A stretch of 64,000 nt of DNA from contig CM060175.1 in NCBI GenBank assembly GCA_030549775.1, positions 100,976,422 to 101,040,421 of the forward strand. Reading direction: 5' to 3'. The notes beneath the pieces were generated by a model. It was not told where the DNA came from. It saw nothing but the letters and a program-made list of their open reading frames with translations, and made no database searches. Below, piece by piece: positions 12,116 to 22,625 of this stretch (within the stretch, counting starts at the first letter, position 1; each line of letters opens with the position of its first letter). The translations under genes and the position numbers were made by a program. This DNA is from Tamarix chinensis (Eukaryota; Streptophyta; Magnoliopsida; Caryophyllales; Tamaricaceae).

Positions 12116-12574
12116 AGGGCCCGTCTAATCTATTGCAGGTAGGAGACACCTACTTTGATGCTATCAATGTCTATGGGACATCAGGAGAGGCAGAGTGATA
12201 GGTGGACTGGATCAATCTCTAGAGTGACGTGGTCGTTTCCTTCTTAAATTTATGACTCATGTTGTCTTTTATTATGTTTGAATTGTCGAAACGATTTTAC
12301 TAATGTTGTTTAGTTATTATCTAGAAAAACAATAGTTGGTATTTAGAATTATGTAAGACTTGCGCGTACTCCGATTTTCATTTTTATAAATTTGGATTTT
12401 TATGGTATCATTAATAGTATTTTTCCTAGCCTTAGCACTTGGTACCGAAACGGTAGGAGTGAACCAGTCTAGTACTAAGTGTGGCGGTAACATCCCTAGA
12501 ATTCACGAGTTTAAATTAAGTATTTTAATTACTTCCGCTTAAAAAAATATAGTGAATTTTGGGGTGTTACAAGT

Positions 12575-12585
12575 TGGTATCAGAG
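12575..12585 (+). promoter_or_regulatory. Primer-binding site (initiator-Met tRNA)
   Basis: TGGTATCAGAG lies four bases after the end of the 5' LTR. It is complementary to the 3' end of plant initiator methionine tRNA, the usual primer of Ty3/gypsy and Ty1/copia elements. Confidence 0.92.
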
Positions 12586-12910
12586 TGGTTGTTCCTTTGG
12601 CCACACTCGTTTTCGAAAATAAAATTTGTTTATGAAAATTTTATTAGATTTTGAAGTGTGTTTCGAAGACTTTTCGGTCTCTAATCTTTTAAGTTGATTT
12701 CGGGAAATGAAATGGATTTTGAAAGGTTTATTTGAATTTTGAAAAGAATTTCCGCTCTAATCAAAAACTCTTTCTGTTTTAAGTTTTGGAGTCGGCCACG
12801 GTGAGGAGTACAGGGGTAGATTAGGGTTTTCCTTTAGAAATAGGAAATTGTGTTAAAATAATCTCGAACCAGTGGGTTCGTTTCTAAAATATTTTCTTTG
12901 TTGTAGCAAA

Positions 12911-13790
12911 ATGGCAGCCAATGGTAGGATCAACCGCCTAGAGGAAGCAGTCACCGCATTTTTAGAGTTCACCCAGCGGTATCAGGGCGTTGGGGAAGAC
13001 TGGTTGAGGAGGGTTATCGGACATCGCCTTCCGACGTACTCAGGGGAGGAAGATCCAGTCGTCTTAGAAGGATGGATACGAGATATGGACCGCACGTTCG
13101 AGGCCGTGGACTGCCCACCAAACCGACGGCCTAACATCGCAGCCTTTTTTCTCCGGGGCATAGTAGACGCCTAGTGGGAGGAGTTCCGTACTATAGACGG
13201 TCCTCCAGCTACTTGGGAGGCATTTAAGACCGCCCTCCGTACTCGATTTTATCCCTATAGATTAAGGAGGGACAAACTTTGGGAGTTTATGCAGCTCACG
13301 CAGGGACCGATGATGGTTCACCAGTATTACACCCGATTTACAGAGTTGCTCCGATTCGCTCTAGGAATCGCCGCCAACGAGTCCATGGCAGTCTTCCACT
13401 TCGAACAAGGATTAAATTTCAGCATCAGCCGCATGATGGGTGTTGTGCCGTTTATAGACCTACCTAGTTGGTCCACGAGCAGGCCGCCATCCTTGGGAAG
13501 AGGAAGCTAGAAGCTCAAAGTTCCGGGAGCAGGAACCAGCCTAGGGTCAGAGAGTCCAAGAGGCCACCACCGAGAGATCACCATAGAGACCAAGGACCCC
13601 CACGAGGCCCAGTATGCAGGAGGTGTAGTCGGGTCCATCCAAGAAGGAACTGTACCGGTAGATTAATTAATTGCTTAAACTGTGGAAAGCTGGGACACAA
13701 AGCAGTAGAGTGTTGGAAGCCACCTCGATTCCAGTATAGTCAGGACCCATCATCTCAGCAGGGAGGAGCACTGATCCCTCGGCAGTAGGC
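12911..13790 (+). pseudogene. Ty3/gypsy gag (capsid and nucleocapsid), broken
   Basis: Gag forms the particle that packages element RNA. The frame opens with ATG at 12911 (MAANGRINRLEEAVTAF). A retrotransposon-gag core with GWIRDMDRTFE (near 13063), YYTRFTELLRFALG and FEQGL (13325-13410) follows. It is interrupted by a TAG at 13172-13174 directly before WEEF, after which the same frame continues. It then shifts frame near 13460 into the basic nucleocapsid part. Two knuckles follow: CRRCSRVHPRRNC (C-x2-C-x3-H-x4-C) and CLNCGKLGHKAVEC (C-x2-C-x4-H-x4-C) at about 13614-13720. The order and spacing match Del/Tekay-like gag. One nonsense codon and one frameshift make it non-functional as it stands. 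Confidence 0.88.
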
Positions 13791-14279
13791 CTATCAGCAG
13801 CACGAGCATGGCTCATCTCAGCAGTACTATCAGAGACCATCTGCTCCATCTGGTGCCCCAGCCCGAGAGATAGGGAGAAGACCACAAGGATCGAGGCCTT
13901 ATCCTCAGAAGGGATACCAGCCAAGAAGGTGGCTGAATGTCATCAGTCAGGCCGAGGCAGACCGACAGCTGGATGTCGTTACCGGTATGTTCACCATTTA
14001 TTCATTACAGCATATGTGCTATTTGATTCGGGTGCTACGTTGTCTTCCTTATCTTCTACATTTGCTGCTAAAGCTGGATTGTCATCATCTTCTAGAGTAG
14101 AATTATCTGTTATGCCTCCATCGGGAGATAAGATGGATTTTAGTCGAATATTTTCCGACGTGGCCTTAGATATAGGAGGGGTAGACTTCCTAGTAGATCT
14201 GATTGGAATGGAACTGAGGAAGCTACGTGGGAGACAGAGAAAGGTATGCGAGGAGCATATCTGGAGCTTTTCACTGTAG
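13791..14279 (+). pseudogene. Retropepsin remnant, truncated
   Basis: The aspartic protease cleaves the Gag-Pol polyprotein. A linker frame reaches QAEADRQLDVVTGMFTIYS (near 13950). After a one-base frame change the active-site box VLFDSGAT (near 14011-14037) appears with its Asp-Ser-Gly. The domain continues through FSRIFSDVALDIGGVDFLVDLIGMEL (near 14140-14210) and then departs from the family before the usual GMDWL motif. It is replaced by unrelated basic sequence that ends in a stop at 14277-14279. This break marks the start of the deletion that removed the rest of pol. Confidence 0.82.
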
Positions 14280-14434
14280 GCTAGAATCCTTTTTCCTAGT
14301 TTGTTCCTAAGGGGGGTAGTTTATATAGGCATTAACATTATTATGGTCTCCTTAGTCACTTAGAGCTTTCCTTCCCTAACCCTAAGCGCTCCCGAATACT
14401 TCGGGGGCAAAGTCTGTTTTTAAAGGGGTAGTGT
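14280..14434 (+). other. Element 3' internal end with polypurine tract
   Basis: The sequence after the protease break contains GGGGGGTAG at about 14313 and, right before the 3' LTR, AAAGGGGTAG (14422-14431). The latter is the likely plus-strand primer. The phrase 'TTCGGGGGCAAAGTCTG' upstream resembles the usual tail of Del/Tekay pol just before the polypurine tract, suggesting the right edge of the deletion lies shortly before it. Confidence 0.65.
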
Positions 14435-15486
14435 TGAAATGCCCCAAAAATTCTAATTTTATTATTTATTATTAAATAAGATTTTATTTTGAAAATTAAT
14501 TAAGTAAATTTTTTTTACTAAACTAAAAGAAAATTTATTAGGGCAAATTAATAAGGAATTTTATAAATATGTTAATTAGAGGAAATTTGGGCATTTTTAA
14601 CTAATTAAAGATTTTAATTTGGGAATTTATTTAAATAATATATTTTATTTAAATTAAGAAAGAGAAAATAGTTCCAAATTAATGTTAATTTCATAAATAA
14701 TTTAATTTATTAAAATTAGAGTGATTTATTAATTTAAAATGAAAATTTTGGAAAATCTTTTAAAAAATCCAAATTTAGCCTAAAAATGGATTTAAATATT
14801 ATTTTATTTAAATATTATTAATTTTATTTTTAAATACCCCAAATATTTTAATTAATTTATCTAACCCAACCATCCTATTTCTATTTTTCCCTTTTTCCTC
14901 TTTCCTTTTCTTTCTTTCTTTTTCTTCCTTTTTCCTTCTTTTTCTTTCTTCCTCTTTTCTTTTTCTTCTTTTCCTCACCGAATTGGGACTGGATTGTAGC
15001 CCAGTTTCCCTTCCTCCGGCGCGGCCTAGCCCGCACGACCCTTTCCATTTTCCCTCTCTGCGCCGCGCTTTTCTTGTCTTTCCTCCATAACGCGTTGTTT
15101 GACTTAAACGGCCTTAGCCCCGCACCGAACCACCCGGTTTCCTCCCTTTTCTTTCTTTTCTTTTTCCTCAAACCGTCGGCTCATCCCTTTCTTCTTCCTC
15201 CCTTCTCCGCCATTGTCGAACCTACAACCTCCTTCCCCCTAAAATGGCGCCGCTGGCCACACGTGTCGTGACCGACCTTTATCCCACCCATTTTCTCCCT
15301 ATTGACGCACACTCTAATTTGAAATGCCCCACTTCCCTTTTCCTTCCCCACATTGCTCCCAATTTCCCACGCGATGGTCGGGAAAATTTTAAAATTTATG
15401 CAACCCGATCAACCTCATAACCGTCCCATTTCTCACCGGCTTTGACCTCCTGGTAACCTCCACAACTCGAGCCTACCCTCCACTAC

Positions 15487-15494
15487 TATAAATA
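15487..15494 (+). promoter_or_regulatory. LTR promoter TATA box
   Basis: TATAAATA followed by CC lies after the pyrimidine-rich U3 block. An equivalent TATAAATACC occurs at the matching place in the inverted LTR (39539-39546, minus strand), and CATAAATACC in the LTR at 20544. The shared position supports it as the retrotransposon promoter. Transcription would start about 30 bases downstream. Confidence 0.7.
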
Positions 15495-15925
15495 CCGCTC
15501 ATATGGCTCAAAATCGAGCTTTCTTTTCCCGAAAACCCTAAGTGCAACTGGTGCACCACCGCCACTTTAGACACCCTGTCCTCCACCGTTAGCCAACCTC
15601 GCGCTTCTTCTTCCTCCCAAACTCTTCCCTGCAACACCCTCTAATTAACTAAACCATCCACATCCTTCGATTCTTCTCGCGCGGGCCTCCATAACTGTGC
15701 AAAGATTGCTAGTCCTCTCGCTAGAATTATTACTCAAAACCTTGAACCACCGTCCACCACCACATCCACCACTTCTTCCACCCTCTAAACCACTCAAAAT
15801 CTCCTATGAATAAACTATGGCATGAGAATTAAGTGTATGTTTATGTTATTATTGTATGATATGGCCTTAAGACATGCATGTTAGGGTTGTAAAATCATGA
15901 TGGGGAGTGTAACAAGGTGGTGTTA

Positions 15926-16385
15926 GGGTTTTGCATGAAATGGTATAGTGCTAGGGTTTGCATGGAATGGCATGGAGTTAGGGTTTGCATGAAATGGCAT
16001 GATGTTAGGGTTTGCATGGAAGCATGTCTACGTGGAGTTAGGGTTGCTTATGAATTAGGGTTTGCATGGAAGTGTGGTATACGTGGATCTAGGGTTTGCA
16101 TATGAATTAGGGTTGCATGGAAGTGTGGTCTACGTGAAGCTAGGGTTTGCATGTGGATTAGGGTTGCATGGATGTATGTCTACGTGGAGTTAGGGTTTGC
16201 ATGGGAGCTAGGGATTGCATGGAAGTGTGGTACGTGGAGTTAGGGTTTGCATAGGAGCTAGGGTTGCATGGAAGTGTGGCTTACGATGAGTTAGGGTTGC
16301 ATGGGAGTTAGGGTTTGCATGGAAGTGTGGTATGTGGAGTTAGGGTTTGCATGGGAGCTAGGATTGCATGGAGTTAGTCATGTAT
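15926..16385 (+). repeat. Telobox-like minisatellite in the 3' LTR leader
   Basis: Roughly a dozen irregular units contain TTAGGGTTTGCATG or GCTAGGGTTGCATGG joined to GAAGTGTGG(T)(AT)ACGTGGAG. Unit length varies from about 30 to 60 bases. The recurring TTAGGGTTT equals the plant telomere repeat unit plus flanks (the telobox, AAACCCTAA on the other strand). It lies downstream of the TATA box, so it would be transcribed. It is absent from the 5' LTR through deletion. Confidence 0.85.
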
Positions 16386-16469
16386 GTCTGGGCAAATGTT
16401 TGTGAATGACAAATATTTTTGAATAAAATATTAAGACACTAATATCTTAAAGTGGAAGATATTAAGATG

Positions 16470-16775
16470 GAACCAGCCGATCCACCGGCTAGGAATAGTG
16501 GTTAGGGTTTTTACCCTATATGTGACCAATCCACCGGTAATAATAGTGGTTAGGATATGAGGTCTTATATGTATCCGGCCCACCGGTTATAATAGTGGGG
16601 GATCTCGAGCTCAATAAAGACAAACCAGAGTTGTCAATGTTATTAAAAGATACTAATTACTTATAGTAGAACACCATGCAAGTAGGGGATACTAATCCAC
16701 CGGTAATAATAGTGGTTAGGGCATGATGCTCTATGTGTGACCGGCCCACCAGTTATAATAGTGGGGTGTTCCTGT
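16470..16775 (+). repeat. CCAC...GTGG inverted-repeat array (3' LTR, five units)
   Basis: Units lie near 16477, 16528, 16576, 16693 and 16740. They match the 5' LTR array except that the first unit of the second triplet is deleted. Confidence 0.85.
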
Positions 16776-17004
16776 TTTCGCATGGATCTGATAAAAGGCA
16801 TGGTGTGTATCGACTTTTGATAAAAGAGAGATTAAATGATTAATCTAGACCTTTTTGGGCCTTATGTGTGGACTTGTTGATTATAAGTTATGGATTTCAC
16901 TTTATGCTTCTATGTATCATATGTATGGGTTGTAATTGTATGTGATCATTATCCTGCATGATTTAATGTTTTATATGCCGCCCTTAGTACTCGGTTACCT
17001 TACT

Positions 17005-17060
17005 CAGTACGTAGCGTACTGATCACCCGTTTCATGGGTGCTGCTCATTCCCATGAGCAG
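17005..17060 (+). other. Two adjacent hairpins in the 3' LTR
   Basis: CAGTACGTAGCGTACTG (17005-17021, perfect 7-bp arms with a TAG loop) and CTGCTCATTCCCATGAGCAG (17041-17060, perfect 8-bp arms with a TCCC loop) lie 19 bases apart. Confidence 0.85.
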
Positions 17061-19110
17061 AGGGCCCGTCTGATCTATTGCAGGTAGGAGACACCTACTT
17101 TGATGCTATCAATGTCTGTGGGGCATCAGGAGAGGCAGAGTGACAGGTGGACTGGATCAATCTCTAGAGTGACGTGGCCGTTTCCTTCTTAAATTTATGA
17201 CTCATGTTGTCTTTTATTATGTTTGAATTGTCAAAACGATTTTACTAATTTTGTTTAGTTATTATCTAGAAAAACAATAGTTGTTATTTAGAATTATGTA
17301 AGACTTGCGCGTACTCCGATTTTCATTTTTATAAAATTGGATTTTTATGGTATCATTAATAGTATTTTTCCTAGCCTTAGCACTTGGTACCGGAACGGTA
17401 GGAGTAAACCGGTCTAGTATTAAGTGTGGCGTTAACATCCCCAGAATTCACGGGTTTAAATTAAGTATTTTAATTACTTCCGTTTAAAAAAAATATAGTG
17501 AATTTTAGGGTGTTACTTCAAACCTCATGCAACAACCCCTTGTACCATAGCATCTTCACACCATACGACTCCATTTTTGGCTAACCTTTGTGCTGCTAAA
17601 GCCTTGCTCCACCGGAATTTCACATTCCCAACCATTTACTGCATGAATAGCTTATGTTCCTAGCCCTTACATCATGACTTTGTCACATGAAAATCTCCCC
17701 CGGGCAAGCTCCAATTTGCTGCCTTTTTCCTTTACAACTAGGTTTAGTTTTTGGTTGTTAACTTGTGGAATGTTGTATGTTCTAGTTGTAATATAATTTT
17801 TCTTAGGTTATTTTAGTTAAAGAAGGAGGGTTTTAGGAGGCTAAAATTTTGGTGTTAGGTTTGTTATATTTTGATACTTTTTGGAATTAAAAGGTAACTC
17901 ATTTACCCTACTAAAATGTTAAAATTATATGAAAGCATATCAGAGTTTTGATATGTTAAGTTGTCATTATTGCCCTAATCATGTCTTGTTGTGTTGCATT
18001 GTCCCCCCTAATAATGCTAGCATAAAATTATGTATAATGAAGCATGTTAACTTTTTTATAATATTACGTGTACAAAAGCATGCTATAATATATTTAATGT
18101 CATGAATTAGTTATACATGATGTATATGTATGACATGATGGTTGAGCATGTTTACGCTAATTTCTGCATGATTATTATTATTTACATGCCCTATGGCTAG
18201 AATTTTTTTAAAGTGTACCATGTATATATTATTCCAACACACATGCTAACATGTATTCTATGATGTTAAATATGAAATCATGTGATTTATAATGAGTTAG
18301 ATACGCATGTTCAAGTTTTATATGATTGCACATATGTAGGGATAAAATTGTCATTTGTTATGTTTTGTAACTTATTGTATGTTAAGGTGTTTTTAAAAAT
18401 TATCATATGTTAACCTTTTCATAATAAATTGTTAATTAAAAAGAAATTTGCATTTTAAATGGATAATACCACTGTAATTTGTGTTTCAAGGGCATTTTTA
18501 TAATTTATAACCTAATTTTCCTAAGTGTGAATAATTGGACATATGTTGGCTTTAGTATATTAATTAGGTTGACCTTAGTGTTGAATTTGACTTTGGGTTA
18601 GCTATTGACCTTAAGGTTGAGTTCAATAATTGGAAATAAGTAAAAGTGGTTAAGCATCAGAATTGGAGTTGTTTGTGTATTATGTGATTTCATGATCACT
18701 TTATGAAGATATTAATATTTAAAGTAAAAGATCTAAAGATCGAAAATGGTGGCTCTTTAGGGGTAGATATCCTTAAGATGTGTTTTAACCCATTATTTGG
18801 TTTGGATTTTTACTAGGGCGTTATAGTGCCCCAATCAAGTTTGATATCTTGCTCTACTTAGCTCTTCAGAATTCTTAGAGAGTATGCATACTTATGTATT
18901 AGGTATCTTTGTCAGTAGGGTATTGTATTTTTTAAGTGCTATCAGAGCACCTTATTATCCCTAGTTTGATAGTCAATAAGATATTGTGTTGCATTAGTGT
19001 GATGGTATGACTAGAGTACCTTGGTGTCTCTTGGTTGATATTATATTCCCTTGAGTAAATAAAATAAAATTCATTATTGTTGGTTTGGAATGATATTAGA
19101 TTAGTGAGTT

Positions 19111-19290
19111 GGTAGTTACCCTTGTACCTACCTGCGTTTGGTAGTTAACTTTGTGTCCTCTACCTTCATACCCTATCTATAGTTGGTAGTTGCTTTCATG
19201 CCCTACCTATGGTCGGTAGTTACCTTTGTGGCTTACCTATGGTCAGTGGTTACCTTCATGCCCTACCTATGGTTAGCAGTTGCCTTTGTA
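19111..19290 (+). repeat. GGTAG...CTACC inverted-repeat array (family D)
   Basis: Five to six units start GGTAGTT and end CTACC, with loops such as ACCTTTGTGGCT, spaced about 30-45 bases apart. GGTAG and CTACC are exact reverse complements, so each unit can form a short stem. The same array is present inverted at 40926-41160. Confidence 0.75.
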
Positions 19291-19794
19291 CCTTATTTGT
19301 GGTGCTTTAATTTTTTTTTTTGTTATGGATGTGGAAATTTCAAGATGTGTAAATTATGAGATGTGATGTGCTAATTATCGAAATGATTATGGATGGTTTG
19401 GTGTCTTCCCTTTGTGGAACACTCATAGAATATTTTTTTTTAACCTTTGTATTATAGTGTAAGTGCGATGGTATATTAAGCATGCGACCTTGCTGATAAT
19501 TATGTATCTAACCTATTAGCGTATTTTTTTTTCATTACTTGTATGATTCAGTTTGTTTATACCATGATCTCTTGTGATACTTGCTATGTGCTCCATGCAA
19601 CAATTGCATGCTTATTTTTGTATGGTATTTTACTCAAATTATTATGCTGATGGGTTCCATTTCATGATCATCTACCTATTCAATGGGCAATTGTGACTTT
19701 GTAAGGTTACTTATGACTTTAGCTTGGTGACTGATATTTTTAGAGTTTGAGAGTTAAGATTATCTTCTATTTTATTTTATTTTCTTTTTAACAA

Positions 19795-20452
19795 AAAACC
19801 AAACAAGTCATAATCATTAGTTACTTAAACCGTCATCCAATAATGAATTAAGCTACTATGTATAAAAACTTTGAAAGTGAACTAAATCGTGATTTTACTA
19901 TTGAAAAAAATCTCAAACCAAACCAAATTATTTTCTAAATGTTATAAACCAAATCAAACCATAATTTTACAATTTAATTTGATTTATGATTTTTGCACTT
20001 TAGATCTTAATATTCAATATATGTGCTTTTATTACAAAGGAAAAATATATTCTTAAAATTAAAAAATCAAGTCTACTATTTTTTTTTACATATTTACAAC
20101 TGTTCAAAAGTTAAAACTAAGTCATGTGCATAATCGAGATCAAATTAATTCTAGAACAATTAGGAGAAAAGGAAAAATGTTATGTAGATATATGATATAT
20201 GAGAAAGAAAAAAAAAGTTAGAGTTACAAGTTAGAATTTACCGCCCGAAAATTACAAGTTATTACATAAAATATTTTTTAATTAAAAATTACATATATAC
20301 ATATATGCAATTTATACCCCATAATTTAATTCTTGAAACTATAACCAAACCATTTTTATAAATTCTAAACCAAATCATAATTTTTCAGATTACATAACAT
20401 AATTTAGTTTTGTTTGGTTTATGATTTTGGATCGTACTATGAACACCCTAAG
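19795..20452. repeat. AT-rich non-autonomous element, possibly hAT-like
   Basis: Repeated AACCAAATCAAACCATAATTTT and its inverse (TTTGGTTTATGATTTTGG) recur across the segment, which ends ATGAACACCCTAA. A GAACACCC terminus and internal AACCAAACC inverted motifs are common in hAT-derived MITEs of plants. No clean left terminus or duplication was found. Confidence 0.35.
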
Positions 20453-20543
20453 TAGGGTTTGTTCCAAGAAGAATGTGAAAGCTCTAACATAGTAAGGTAG
20501 GTTAAATTGTTTGCAACACCATTAACAATTATAGGAACATAGG

Positions 20544-22274
20544 TGAAATGCCCCAAAAATTCTAATTTAAAAAATTATAGTTAAATAAGGTTTTATTATA
20601 AAAATTAATTAAATAAATTATTTTTATTCAAATAAAAGGGAATTAATTAAGGAAAATCAAGAATGAAATTTATAAATATTTTAATTAGGAAGGAATTTGG
20701 GTATTTTAACTAATTGAGGATTTTATTTTAAAAATTAATTAAATAAATTATTTTATTTAAAATAAGAAGCAGAAAATAGTTCTAAATTAATATAAATTTT
20801 ATAAATAATTTAATTGAAGAAAATTACAGTGTTTTGCTAATTAAAAATGAAATTTATAAAAAATCTTTCAAAAACCCTAAATTAGCCTAAAAAGGGATTT
20901 AATATTATTTTATTTAAATATTATTATTTTTAAATATCTCAAATATCCTAATTAATTTAATTAACCCAACCCACTATTTTTTCTTTTTCCCTTTTTCCTT
21001 TTCTTTCTTTCTTTTTCTTTCTTTTTCTTTCTTCTTCTTTTCTTTTTCTTCCTTCCCTCCCCCGACTTGGGCCTATGCACGGCCCAATTTCTTCTTTCAT
21101 TTTCTCCTTCCCATGACCCACTTCTCCTCCTGCCACGGCCCGTTTCTTTCTTCTTCGTCCTTCGACACGACCCGTCCCCTAAACATAGCATTTTGATTAA
21201 TTTTTAAGTAAGCCGTTACCACCTGTCGGCTATTCTTTCCTTTCGTTTTCTTCTTTTGTTCCTTGGACCACTGGTCTAGCCCCCCACCTTTCTTCCTCCT
21301 TTCTTCTTCCTTCCTTTGCCATCGACTGTAACTCCGCCACCTAGCTCCCTGGATTTTTGCCGCCAACCTGGCATTTGATCTAGCTAATCTTTCTTCTCTC
21401 TCCCTCGTCGATTCAATAGCCACGTCGACCCAACCAACCCTCCCCTATTCTCGTGCGATTTTTCCTTCTCCTTGACCTGTGCAACCATCCCTCTTGTTTG
21501 AATTTTTGCAGGCCAACTATCACCAGTCGATGCCATCTCCACCTGCCCTATTTTCCCAGAACTTCTCTGACTTCATCCACTTCTCTTTTCTCCATAAATA
21601 CCCCCTTAAGCTGCCTTGTTTCGAGCTTTTGATCCCAACCCAAGAAATTTTACCCCTTACGCTGCCTCCCCTTCAGACACTATTGTCGCCGCCTCTGGCC
21701 AACTTTTCCACCCTCTCTGCCTACCAAACTAATCCTTGCACAGCCCTATAACTAACTACACCTCCCATATTCCTCGATTCTCCCTGCACAAGCCACCCCA
21801 GCTGTGCAAAGTTTGCTTCCCAACTAGCCCTTCCTTCCACCTCCGTTGTCTTTCGCACCACCCTTAGCCACCACTATCGCCACTGCCGCTGCTCCTTTCA
21901 CCTTCCAATTTGTTCTGCAGGCCACCCTCTACCTTCCCCTACCTTTCTTTTCCTCTTTCTCTCTCTCCTCCTCTCTTTCTCTTCTTCTTCTCCATTCGGA
22001 CACCACCACCACCACCGTACGCCGCCACCATTGGCTGCGCCACCACCCTCATTCAAATCCTCTCCCTCTATGCAGTCTTGAACACCCCAAATCCCACCTT
22101 CATTCTTTCTCTCCTTTTCCTAGCATTCAACTTTTTCGCTTTTCTTCTCTTTTTCCAGCCACCACCGCCGATGCCCCCTGTCACCACTAGCCTAAGGTTG
22201 AACCCTAAACCTCCTCAACCCTTTTTCATTATTTATACAAGCCTTAATCTATTTTATTTCATTTAGTCAAAATA

Positions 22275-22328
<54 letters not shown>

Positions 22329-22625
22329 TTTTATTATTATTTCTATTAAGGGTTGAAGTCCTATTATATTTTTATTTCAATTTTATTATTATTATTCTTA
22401 TTGTTTCTATTATTACTATTATTATTATTATTAATATGTGATTATTATTATTATTACTACTACTACTACTACTATTTCAAAATTATTATTATTACAACTA
22501 TTTTACTATTAGTGTTGCTATTATTATCATTATTGTTATGCAATTATTATTATTATTATTATTATTATTATTTTCATTGTTAGTATTATTATTCTATATA
22601 GGGCTGAAACCCTATTTTATTCTAT
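20544..22625 (+). repeat. Truncated gypsy LTR (subfamily 2)
   Basis: The segment begins TGAAATGCCCCAAAA and follows the inverted LTR at 36701-40528 closely through its AT-rich U3, pyrimidine tract (20970-21060), CATAAATACC promoter box (21593-21602) and an (ATT)n region. It stops near 22625 without the inverted-repeat array, hairpins or GGTGTTACA end. The rest is lost where an oppositely oriented LTR start adjoins. Proline- and leucine-rich frames at 21479-22266 are pyrimidine-tract artefacts. Confidence 0.75.
22275..22585. repeat. (ATT)n/(TAC)n microsatellite cluster
   Basis: Long imperfect ATT runs (22275-22324, 22544-22572), with TAC and GTT variants between them, belong to the LTR starting at 20544. 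They are punctuated by AGGGTTGAAGTCCT (22349) and AGGGCTGAAACCCT (22600), small stem-forming motifs. Confidence 0.9.

Larger units (their letters stand above)
10434..12570 (+). repeat. 5' LTR of the gypsy element (carries a ~1-kb deletion)
   Basis: The LTR begins TGAAATGCCCCAAAA and ends GGGGTGTTAC just before the primer-binding site. It holds AT-rich U3, a pyrimidine-rich tract (10890-11390), the short inverted-repeat array (11485-11825), two hairpins (12060-12115) and the 3' stem (12436-12481). Compared with the 3' LTR it lacks about 1 kb between GCGATGGT (11384-11391) and TGGGCAAATG (11394 onward). The missing part contains the TATA box and the telobox-like repeats, so this copy has lost its promoter. 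Long frames in the pyrimidine tract are composition artefacts. Confidence 0.9.
10434..17516 (+). mobile_element. Ty3/gypsy element with gag but pol deleted (non-autonomous)
   Basis: This element of about 7.1 kb is bounded by TTCAAA on both sides (10428-10433 and 17517-17522). It has a 5' LTR (10434-12570), a primer-binding site matching initiator-Met tRNA, a damaged gag with two zinc knuckles, a protease remnant, a purine-rich tract and a 3' LTR (14435-17516). No reverse transcriptase, RNase H, integrase or chromodomain is present between the protease (about 14230) and the polypurine tract. Gag and its CX2CX3HX4C plus CX2CX4HX4C knuckles resemble the Del/Tekay chromovirus lineage; the clade is inference. 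Termini are TGAAATGCCCC and GGGTGTTAC. Confidence 0.92.
14435..17516 (+). repeat. 3' LTR of the gypsy element (more complete copy)
   Basis: This LTR of about 3.1 kb starts TGAAATGCCCCAAAA and ends GGGTGTTAC next to the TTCAAA duplication. It aligns with the 5' LTR along its length. It adds about 1 kb (15380-16387) holding the TATA box and a minisatellite, and lacks one inverted-repeat unit (about 65 bp) that the 5' LTR has near 11700. The two LTRs must have been identical at insertion, so both differences arose afterwards. Confidence 0.9.
17517..20543 (+). repeat. LTR of family D, third segment
   Basis: After the TTCAAA duplication the interrupted sequence resumes. Its middle part aligns in pattern with the inverted D LTR at 40529-43004: for example a GGTAACTCATTTACCCTACTAAAATG stretch near 17890 resembles the minus strand near 42330. 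Both contain an array of GGTAG...CTACC units followed by CTACCTATTCAATGGG-like sequence (19674 here, near 40550 there). The right part (19795-20452) is a different AT-rich repeat. The D LTR end is not seen before the next LTR begins at 20544. Confidence 0.55.

Noticed and set aside
15926..16385. Interstitial telomere repeat
   Set aside because: TTAGGGTTT occurs inside longer irregular units and never as uninterrupted TTTAGGG tandem copies, so it is a minisatellite with telobox-like words rather than telomeric DNA.
22353..22583. Leu/Tyr-run and Ile-run frames in trinucleotide repeats (also 38415-38741)
   Set aside because: They are translations of (ATT)n and related microsatellites.
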